Part shown: positions 9,001 through 11,108 of the stretch, piece after piece | How the letters are laid out: every line of letters starts with the position of its first letter | How positions within the stretch are numbered: the first letter of the stretch is position 1 | Assembly (NCBI GenBank): GCA_963991145.1 | Contig: CAXDOZ010000077.1 | Location: forward strand, 1-11,108 | DNA length: 11,108 nucleotides | Direction of reading: 5' to 3' | DNA from: CAXDOZ01 sp963991145 | Lineage (GTDB): Bacteria > Bacteroidota > Bacteroidia > Chitinophagales > JABDMM01 | The notes under the pieces: generated by a model | What the model was told of the DNA's origin: nothing | The model's input: the letters and a program-made list of their open reading frames with translations, nothing else | Database searches by the model: none | Position numbers and translations under genes: made by a program

Positions 9001-9371
9001 AAGGAAGTGTTTGTTGGTGCACAAACACTATCTGGTGTGAAGGTGAAAAGGGGCGCATTGGGCAGAGGTAAGCCAAACACAGTAATGGTATCAAAGGCCA
9101 CACATCCGGTATCGTCAATGACCTGAAGAACATAGTCAATGGTGTCATTTTGAACAACAACCAAAGGGCGAGCCACCGAGTCTCCTGTAGACCATATATA
9201 GGTTAATGGGGGATTTCCAGAACCTGGAAAGGGGAAGGCTCCCAATCTTACGCTGTCACCTGTACATGCAAAAATATCGTCACCGGCAAATGCTTGACAT
9301 TGGGCCTGAGACTTTTGATTAAATAATAGAAATGCACACGCAATGGCGATTACGAGTCGAAATTGCACCAT
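1..9371 (-). CDS. Giant exported PKD-domain repeat protein, adhesin-like (3' end outside window)
   Basis: One minus-strand frame gives 3123 sense codons and runs off the window without a stop. The ATG at 9371 is fixed by an in-frame TAG two codons upstream (9375-9377). Residues 1-23 form a signal peptide: Arg5, a hydrophobic core to about Phe17, then SQA before Gln24. No lipobox is present. From Gln24 onward the protein is a chain of about 31 PKD/Ig-like domains of 75-110 residues plus five GGxWxG modules. Typical domains open with xPxAxF, carry an early Cys, often W-x-F-G-D-G in the middle, and end with GCxDT and ITVYP. The composition is acidic, Thr/Asp/Asn-rich and Lys-poor. Families of this kind in Bacteroidota are surface or secreted proteins, often exported by type IX secretion with a C-terminal sorting domain; that end is not visible here. 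Adhesin, gliding-track or matrix function is inference. It is not identifiable as SprB. The reading frame is very secure; the function is only moderately supported. Confidence 0.95.
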   Translation of the reverse strand, partial: MVQFRLVIAIACAFLLFNQKSQAQCQAFAGDDIFACTGDSVRLGAFPFPGSGNPPLTYIWSTGDSVARPLVVVQNDTIDYVLQVIDDTGCVAFDTITVFGLPLPNAPLFTFTPDSVCAPTNTSFTIQSPDSNCTYVWNFDGQLITAGDTSFSFDAIGVNYSFFVAGLTKIDTNGCSSISQQTVAVQQRPDPNLVDPVTNFTNCLGDTFTLTVFNTSTPIAGIVSYSLDWGDGSPLWTGAFFPGAGLTHTYNSTGLFNILFTATGSNGCTFTRTIPLNNTTNPAIAVGSPGATSGCAPQTFCFPLLNFQGNASNTRYFVSFGDGSGVTVYNHPPPDTICHTYGTTSCDAPGSPPIFPPDAWIFSITAVNVCDSTPAAVGGIRVYTLPESRFDIVDDTGCFQDSFIFVNQSTPGFNNNCDSTDFFLWNLGDGTIFNTSDFSPQSHQYANPGEYIVTLTASDFCGINVYVDTLCAQDTPIASFIQTPDSGCAPLFVDMTNTSNVLTDCGDYLMTWSVRSLGGGCNTGPSWVFRDSTNTNSIDPRFTFNTSGRYEIELIVMNTCGMDTIYDTVTVQEPPGVTLQQPTDFCDTALYSPIVIYDLCEDDTISYNWSFSGGIPAVSTDSLPDSIVYNIPGNYQVIISATNTCGTTSDSASFFVHSLPEANFSATLPCLGTPVNFTDLTIAGNPFGAGAQNWNWDFGDLNNSTQQNPSNNYAVYGTYNVNLLVTDSNGCVDDTTQTITVNPLPVPAFSWTSVCFGDPTVFTDLSTIDTAFIGNIVSWNWDFGDGGTSTNQNPSYTYTGFGFFNVTLTITDDNGCTDSVTNVVRVYPSPIANFSAPDVCIGDSSFFTDLTFVDPLGTPLVSWNWNFGDGSGTSTQQNPVYIYSATGTYNVTLTVTDSFGCTDDTTIQVVVNVLPDASFTAVPTIGCHPLSVQLTHTGSPGVNHFWYDNGILVSNQTSPLLILTNPSSTIDANHVIMHVVEAGTSCTDTIMDTILVWPKPTADFSFIPSNLCAPDSIVVTNTSLVKGPGTFLWTVNSTAVTISNPTGNMPTFFFPDNQSGVDTTYSVSLIVTSVDGCSDTLTRTITLWSRPIVDFSVDSTVCGPTTIIPTNNSTGTGLNYAWSINPIAPINNPALAQPQISLPVSLLDSVIYMVNLTVTDANGCIDTDSQQVILYPKPTADFTPVPTDSCGPVTVTFNNISTPNNGTETIASMTFTWDFGNGQTSTAQDPIVTFTNTGVIDSIYTVTLIARTQHGCLDTVTNSVTVYPDPRAEFTSAFQADCAPFTIDTSIITTIQYPIANDAYAWYADGVFLGNGILFPGFTIPSGPDTVTIRLITTNVHGCTPDTFDVDFRTIEKPVAGFSLPINAGCHPLSINPVDTSTPGVNHSWFIDGTLVSNLQNPTLTFRNNSNTQDSVQTLTLIVTAGSGCSDTTSQTVTVYPKPLADFIVIPPAACAPAAIIIGDSSDVKGPATYTWTVNSSAVIIIGGATSNPNFIFPDNQSGVDSTYQITLVIGSVDGCLDTATNPVTIYSRPVAGFTVTDSFCGPASFGINNTSTGTGLNYSWLISGAGSVTNGTTGNPTFDVPVSNNDSVIYTITLAITDTNGCVDTFFEDFTLYPKPTANFTAASFDSCGPLTIQFNNLSTPNNGLETIASMSFNWDFGNGQTSTLQDPTATFTNTGVIDSIYIVELIAQTQHGCLDTLYDTVTVFPNPRAEFNATSQVDCAPFVIDSTNITLVPYPNANDSYTWLVNGVVVGTGTTFPGFTIAVDGDTANIQLVAQNVHACQPDTFGLQFITIENPIAGFSAPFYNGCHPLTIPFTDTSTPGVNHNWYINGQLVSNLASPTLTFFNNSNTTDSIQTVRLIVTAGSGCSDTTDQTITVYPQPQAFFQFNRNPACSGDTVSALDASAVKGAATYQWSVIPSGSVTITGANTANPIFAFDDNQSQVDTAYQVTLVITSIDGCTDTINRNITVLSRPLADFTIDTANCGPASFSPLNNSLGVVPSWAWTIDPVAAIDDSTLQTPLFSFPISLADSVLYSVNLLVTDIRGCVDSATFNTIIWPQPIAGFTASNTDSCGPLTVTFTNTSDPNNFGETIDSMTFSWNFGNGQTSNLQDPVVVFSNTGLDDSIYIVELIAFSEHGCADTIYDTITVFPNPVAQFNAPFTIDCAPFVLDSNLITGVDFPTANDNYTWLADGVVIGNGLSFPGYTIPFDGDTVAISLVATNIEGCSPDTFTLDFITIEDPVANFSLNPQAGCSPLLENAIDSSTPGVTWAWYSDGVLTDTVQNPSFTFTNSSNLIDSLYDVTLIITAAGSGCSDTLTQTVRVFNIPLVDAGADFDICVNDTVFTIVSGSPAGGLWSGTGIVNPTGDFDPGIAGIGPHILTYTYTDSSGCVASDSLTVNVLGLPIINAGQDTTVCDQAIPVQLFGNPAGGLWTGPTITPGGNFVPSNLGLGNYTMTYSATDTNGCTNSDSLIVTVIAPTFANAGITDTICLNNGPDTIAGFSPAGGFWTGPGIIDSTLGVFEPALAGVGTQALVYTFGVQTCLTRDTNEYFVWPLPQVDFTNTLTCIGDTTFFTDLSIPNAAGLVSWNWNFGDGNSDTIQNPSHVYAVTGVYPVTLTVTNTNGCSNDSTKNAITNPLPNLNFSFPAVACEDDSVFFVLDTIDAVIYTWFWGDGDSSTGANPFHIYDSPGQYTITLFATTAAGCSDSTSALISISDDPTAFFTPDPDTGCGPLAVDFFPIPPATPYGGYTYYWEFGQGDTAFTFIPPTITFPAGINGDSTFTVEYRVYSFVCQTVAVYFDDIVTSPIPLAAVATDVDSGCSPLLVTFNNQSRGLADSFYIDFGDGTDTSITNLLDFQHSFSNSGVVDSFYTVTIYAFNDCGTDTTDLTITVYPNSVIADITAINPVGCQNDSFFFASNPTGAFFIYYDFGDGSPVLASSDSIINHVYVDSGIFNVIQTVYSNDSCSVNFDTVQVTVNGLPTTNAGQDTAVCDQAIPVSLFGLPAGGVWGDTLISSAGVFLPDSLGIGNTQFYYTYTHPVTGCIGIDSMIVTVNNTVFADAGTDDTICIDNGILNLNGGNPGGGFWTGIGLVDSFSGQFSPDSSGVGTFELVYTFGVQTCL
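3..428 (-). repeat. Two further GGxWxG modules (G4, and G5 cut by the window edge)
   Basis: Residues 2982-3123. G4 (428-201, 76 residues) is a close copy of G2: both have NAGQDT, VCDQAIPV, LFG and PAGG(L/V)W. G5 (200-3, 66 residues visible) is a close copy of G3 and ends in the same VYTFGVQTCL text. G2 to G4 and the ends of G3 and G5 lie 1725 and 1728 bp apart respectively, which implies duplication of a larger block. Confidence 0.85.
429..1697 (-). repeat. Second PKD-like block, five domains (D27-D31)
   Basis: Residues 2559-2981. Domain lengths are 82, 79, 89, 88 and 85 (starts 1697, 1451, 1214, 947 and 683). Core loops are WNFGDGN, WFWGDGD, WEFGQGD, IDFGDGT and YDFGDGS, so these sit closer to the classic PKD motif than most of the A-E cassettes. 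D27 resembles the 85-residue triplet. D29 lacks the usual GC-x-D-T closing strand and has YSFVCQT instead. Confidence 0.82.
1698..2384 (-). repeat. Three GGxWxG Ig-like modules (G1-G3)
   Basis: Residues 2330-2558 hold modules of 77, 75 and 77 residues (2384-2154, 2153-1929, 1928-1698). The common plan is xAGxDxxxC, then PAGG(L/F)W(S/T)G, then a Gly-rich turn, GxFxP, LGxG or AGxG, and a (T/V)Y strand. G1 and G2 end with SGC or NGC and SDSL; G3 instead ends with YTFGVQTC and TRDT. Such modules are frequent beside PKD domains in large Bacteroidota exported proteins. Their individual function is not known to me. Confidence 0.85.
2385..3719 (-). repeat. Five-domain cassette, copy 3 (D22-D26, 445 residues)
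   Basis: Residues 1885-2329. Domain lengths are 92, 87, 92, 88 and 86, so one residue has been gained in A and one in E. This copy is more diverged: A has DDNQSQVD, B has VVPSWAW in place of GTGLNYxW, and the E domain has GCSPL and PGVTWAW. Its C domain matches that of copy 2 at 62 of 92 residues by hand count. The linker after E changes from TVYP to RVFNIP, where the GGxWxG modules begin. Confidence 0.92.
3720..5048 (-). repeat. Five-domain cassette, copy 2 (D17-D21, 443 residues)
   Basis: Residues 1442-1884. The domain order and all five lengths (91, 87, 92, 88, 85) are identical to copy 1. Hand alignment of the C-type domains of copies 1 and 2 gives 69 identical residues of 92. Shared marks include PDNQSGVD in A, GTGLNY in B, STPNNG and ETIASM in C, and PGVNH with SNNSNT-like text in E. 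It is the copy closest to copy 1. Confidence 0.93.
5049..6377 (-). repeat. Five-domain cassette, copy 1 (D12-D16, types A-B-C-D-E, 443 residues)
   Basis: Residues 999-1441. The domain lengths, counted by hand, are A 91, B 87, C 92, D 88 and E 85. Each subtype has its own core: A has W-T-V-N-S and PDNQSGVD; B has VCGP, GTGLNYAW and NGCID; C has SCGP, STPNNG and WDFGNGQTST; D has DCAPF, WYADGVFLGNG and a TIE ending; E has GCHPLS, TPGVNHSW, LVSN and SGCSDTT. Only C resembles the classic PKD loop. The cassette has 10 cysteines, two per domain. I counted 34 Asp/Glu against 11 Lys/Arg. Confidence 0.93.
6378..6632 (-). repeat. Solitary E-type PKD-like domain (D11) preceding the cassette array
   Basis: Residues 914-998 form an 85-residue domain with the E-type signature: GCHPLS early, PGVNHFWYDNG with LVSN in the middle, and a closing SCTDT strand. 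This is the same subtype, and the same length, as the last domain of cassettes 1 and 2. The array can therefore be read as E-(ABCDE)x3 or equally as (EABCD)x3-E. Confidence 0.88.
6633..7397 (-). repeat. Three tandem canonical PKD domains, 85 residues each (D8-D10)
   Basis: Residues 659-743, 744-828 and 829-913 are three consecutive domains of exactly 85 residues (7397-7143, 7142-6888, 6887-6633). They share the order LPxxxF, C(L/F/I)G, FTDL, WNW(D/N)FGD, QNPxxxY, G-x-(Y/F)-N-V, NGC or FGC, and an end strand near V-x-V. They are the best matches to the classic PKD fold in the protein. The same subtype reappears once at 1697-1452 (D27). Confidence 0.9.
7398..9299 (-). other. N-terminal irregular PKD/Ig-like domains D1-D7
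   Basis: Residues 25-658 hold about seven domains of unequal length (roughly 80-110 residues). Approximate starts are 9299, 9055, 8815, 8530, 8220, 7945 and 7660. The first has an AGDD...C...DS...L opening and a W-S-T-G-D-S loop. Later ones carry the variant loops WNFDG, LDWGDGS, SFGDGSG, WNLGDG, WVFRDS and WSFSGG in place of the usual WxFGDG. Each keeps a closing Cys strand such as NGC, NVC or NTC. They do not show the regular spacing of the rest of the protein, so the start positions are approximate. Confidence 0.75.
9300..9371 (-). other. Signal peptide of the giant PKD protein
   Basis: The first 24 codons read MVQFRLVIAIACAFLLF followed by NQKSQAQ. There is one positive charge near the start, a hydrophobic stretch at about residues 6-17, and a polar c-region ending in Ser-Gln-Ala, which fits signal peptidase I cleavage after Ala23. 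Cys25 is preceded by Gln-Ala-Gln rather than a lipobox, so the protein is not expected to be a lipoprotein. Sec export to the periplasm is inferred. Confidence 0.85.
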
Positions 9372-9644
9372 ACTCTACTGCTGTATTACCTGGTTAGTCA
9401 ATCGAAATTATCCTTTTATTGGCGTGCAGTAAGACGTCATTTAAAGGTTAATTCGCCTTCACAAATTACTTATACGCACTGGGTATGAAAAAGATATACC
9501 AACAATGCTGCCCACATTAATGGTTTATTTGACATGAAAGTGGACAGTATTTAAGGACACAAAAAGAAATTTGGAGGTTGTATGTGCATTTGAATAGCAT
9601 AAGCAATATCTCTTGTATTGCTGTGAATTTTATCTTTGCCCCTC
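9372..9644. promoter_or_regulatory. Divergent intergenic region between the giant gene and gldA
   Basis: This is 273 bp of AT-rich DNA with no credible gene. It must carry the start signals of both divergent transcription units. On the gldA side a TAnnTTTG match is listed separately. On the minus-strand side I found only imperfect matches, for example TATCTTTT and TAATTTCG in minus orientation, so no promoter is called there. No purine-rich ribosome binding site stands directly before either start, which is common in this phylum. Confidence 0.6.
9613..9638 (+). promoter_or_regulatory. Possible Bacteroidota-type promoter of gldA
   Basis: TATCTTTG at 9631-9638 is an exact match to the TAnnTTTG -7 element used by the main sigma factor in this phylum. 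A TTG at 9613-9615 could be the -33 element, but the 15-nt gap is shorter than the usual spacing of about 17-23. Only six bases separate the box from the ATG, so transcription would start at or next to the start codon. Confidence 0.38.
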
Positions 9645-10559
9645 ATGTCGATCTCAGTAAAGGATCTCACAAAAGTTTACGGACAACAGAAAGCGATTGA
9701 CTCCATCAATTTTGAGGTGGATTCAGGTCAGGTGGTTGGATTTCTTGGGCCCAATGGTGCAGGGAAGACCACTACGATGAAGATCCTTACCTGTTATATC
9801 CCTCAAAGCTCCGGGAAAGCTACGGTTTGTGGCATTGATGTAAACACGGAGCCTCTGAAGGTGAGAAAACAGATCGGCTACCTGCCAGAGCACAATCCGC
9901 TTTACAAAGAGATGTATGTCAAGGAGTACCTGAGCTTTGTAGCTGGGTTCTTCAAACTAGGAAAGAACGCTGATAAGAGAGTTGAGGAGCTGATCGACCG
10001 TACTGGTCTGCAAAATGAGCGCAAGAAGCGAATCGGGCAGCTTTCAAAAGGTTACCGACAAAGAGTAGGACTTGCTCAGGCTTTGATCAATGACCCTCAG
10101 GTTTTGATCCTCGATGAGCCTACTTCCGGTTTGGATCCAAACCAATTGGTAGAGATCCGACAATTGATCAGAGAGATTGGAAGAGAAAAGACCGTTTTGC
10201 TCTCAACCCATATTATGCAGGAAGTTCAGGCAATTTGCGACCGTGCTATTATCATTAATAATGGTCATATCGTAGCAAACGATACTCTTGATGATCTGCG
10301 AAGAAAACATGGAAATGAGAATGCGGTGGAAGTGATGATCAAAGAGAATCCCTCTGTTGAGCAGCTAAAATCTATTGAAGGAATTGATGAAGTAAAAGAG
10401 ATATCCAAGTCTACATTCAAGATCAGCACCGGCAAATCAGTAGATATTAGAGAAGTAGTATTTGAGCATGCTAAGGAGAGCGATCTTACCATTCTGGAGA
10501 TGAAATCCTCAGAATACTCGCTCGAAGATGTGTTTAAAAAGTTAACCGGACGCGCGTGA
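9645..10559 (+). CDS. gldA: Gliding motility ABC transporter ATP-binding subunit GldA
   Basis: This is a 304-residue ABC ATPase starting at the ATG at 9645. A TTG at 9636 would add three residues but lies inside the likely -7 box, and family members begin with MSI-like text. Visible motifs are Walker A GPNGAGKT (35-42), a YLPE form of the Q-loop with Glu82 replacing Gln, signature LSKGY (133-137), Walker B VLILDEP (153-159), the D-loop SGLD, and H-loop His189. Residues from about 215 form the charged C-terminal extension of DrrA/NatA-type ATPases. GldA is the cytoplasmic motor of the GldAFG inner-membrane transporter, required for gliding in Flavobacterium johnsoniae; its substrate is unknown. 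The stop overlaps the next start (GTGA), so translation is probably coupled to gldF. The ABC assignment is certain. The GldA subfamily call rests on sequence resemblance and the adjacent gldF. Confidence 0.9.
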   Translation: MSISVKDLTKVYGQQKAIDSINFEVDSGQVVGFLGPNGAGKTTTMKILTCYIPQSSGKATVCGIDVNTEPLKVRKQIGYLPEHNPLYKEMYVKEYLSFVAGFFKLGKNADKRVEELIDRTGLQNERKKRIGQLSKGYRQRVGLAQALINDPQVLILDEPTSGLDPNQLVEIRQLIREIGREKTVLLSTHIMQEVQAICDRAIIINNGHIVANDTLDDLRRKHGNENAVEVMIKENPSVEQLKSIEGIDEVKEISKSTFKISTGKSVDIREVVFEHAKESDLTILEMKSSEYSLEDVFKKLTGRA

Positions 10560-11108
10560 TAACACTACTGAAAAAAGAACTCAATGGCTTCTTTAGCTCG
10601 CTGATCGGTTACCTTTCGATCATAGTCTTCCTATTGGTGATGGGGCTCTTTGTCTGGATAATTCCGGATACATCTGTATTGGATTTTGGATACGCTACCC
10701 TCGAGCCTTTCTTCTTTATAGCCCCAATGGTTTTGATGTTCCTGATTCCGGCCATCACCATGAGGATGTTTTCCGAAGAGTACAATAGCGGAACCATTGA
10801 ATTGCTTGTCACCAAGCCAATAACTGATACTCAGATCATCATTGCGAAGTTCCTTGCCTCATTTATTCTGGTGACCTTTGCCCTGCTGCCAACTTTGGTT
10901 TATTACTATTCTGTTTACCAGTTGGGTTCTCCTGTTGGAAATATTGATACAGGAGCTTTTATCGGTTCCTTTCTCGGTTTATTAGGCCTTTCGGCCGGAT
11001 TTACATCGATTGGTCTTTTCTGTTCTTCTGTGACCCGAAACCAAATTGTGAGTTTCATCTTCGGCCTGTTCCTGTGTTTCTTTCTCTACATGGGCTTTGA
11101 TTTTATAT
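10556..11108 (+). CDS. gldF: Gliding motility ABC transporter permease subunit GldF (3' end outside window)
   Basis: The first 184 residues are visible, starting at GTG 10556 within the gldA stop (4-bp overlap). The start gives MITLLKKELNGFF, the usual amphipathic N-terminus of ABC-2 permeases; a later ATG would remove the first membrane segment. Hydrophobic segments lie near residues 16-36, 52-68, 94-121, 134-156 and 164-184. The cytoplasmic hallmark between segments 2 and 3 is EEYNSGTIELL followed by KPITD (74-91), characteristic of the GldF/NosY-like ABC-2 permease group. With GldA it would form the inner-membrane channel. The full family length is about 240 residues, so roughly 50-60 residues are missing beyond the window, where a gldG gene is expected. 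The substrate is unknown. Confidence 0.88.
   Translation, partial: MITLLKKELNGFFSSLIGYLSIIVFLLVMGLFVWIIPDTSVLDFGYATLEPFFFIAPMVLMFLIPAITMRMFSEEYNSGTIELLVTKPITDTQIIIAKFLASFILVTFALLPTLVYYYSVYQLGSPVGNIDTGAFIGSFLGLLGLSAGFTSIGLFCSSVTRNQIVSFIFGLFLCFFLYMGFDFI

Noticed and set aside
497..9160. Minus-strand frames at 497-766 and 8942-9160
   Set aside because: They are in a different frame from the continuous PKD frame that covers the same bases with clear domain motifs.
1..9371. Regularly spaced repeats as a CRISPR array or tandem DNA satellite
   Set aside because: The period is 225-276 bp, the copies differ at many silent positions, and the regularity is explained by protein domains in one reading frame.
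1..9371. Naming the giant gene sprB
   Set aside because: It shares size class and phylum with SprB, but its modules are PKD-like and GGxWxG types, and no SprB-specific neighbours (sprC, sprD, sprF) are seen.
9482..9500. Inverted repeat GGTAT/ATACC with a 9-base loop
   Set aside because: Five-base arms in AT-rich DNA are expected by chance, and there is no T-run or other support for a terminator or operator.
9529..9553. TTGACA with TATTTA resembling a sigma-70 promoter
   Set aside because: The gap is only 13 bases, and the main sigma factor of this phylum uses a different consensus.
9573..9593. GGAGG followed by an ATG at 9582, suggesting a small gene or leader peptide
   Set aside because: The frame stops after three codons and is not positioned as a leader for gldA.
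9636..9644. TTG at 9636 as the gldA start
   Set aside because: It adds only Met-Pro-Leu, sits inside the likely -7 element, and the ATG at 9645 gives the expected family N-terminus.
10265..10815. Minus-strand frames at 10265-10492 and 10609-10815
   Set aside because: They are antisense to the well-supported gldA and gldF and show no recognisable motif.

Overview
The window looks like chromosomal DNA of a member of the Bacteroidota. The evidence is an ABC transporter pair recognisable as GldA and GldF (gliding-motility-associated in this phylum), a very long exported protein built from PKD-like domains of the type common in this phylum, and a TAnnTTTG-type promoter element. The sequence alone does not fix the genus. 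Flavobacteriales or a neighbouring order is a reasonable guess.

Layout. Positions 9371 down to 1 on the minus strand are one uninterrupted reading frame that leaves the window before any stop codon. I translated it codon by codon and found 3123 sense codons without a frameshift. It has an N-terminal signal peptide, seven irregular PKD/Ig-like domains, three canonical PKD domains of exactly 85 residues, and then 16 domains in a higher-order pattern. That pattern is one E-type domain followed by three copies of a five-domain A-B-C-D-E cassette of 443, 443 and 445 residues. After it come three GGxWxG modules, five more PKD-like domains and two further GGxWxG modules, and the window ends there. 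A 273-bp intergenic region (9372-9644) separates this gene from a divergent plus-strand operon: gldA (9645-10559) and the start of gldF (10556 to the window end, cut off). These two overlap by 4 bp.

How the genes may work together. The large protein is inferred to be an exported cell-surface or secreted filamentous adhesin-like protein, probably a type IX secretion client. Its C-terminus, where a sorting domain would sit, lies outside the window. GldA (ATPase) and GldF (permease), probably with a GldG beyond the window, would form an inner-membrane ABC complex needed for gliding in Flavobacterium johnsoniae. The divergent pairing suggests, but does not prove, a shared surface or motility role. 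The main point of interest is the strict nested repeat architecture of the large protein. I found no RNA gene, mobile element or CRISPR array.
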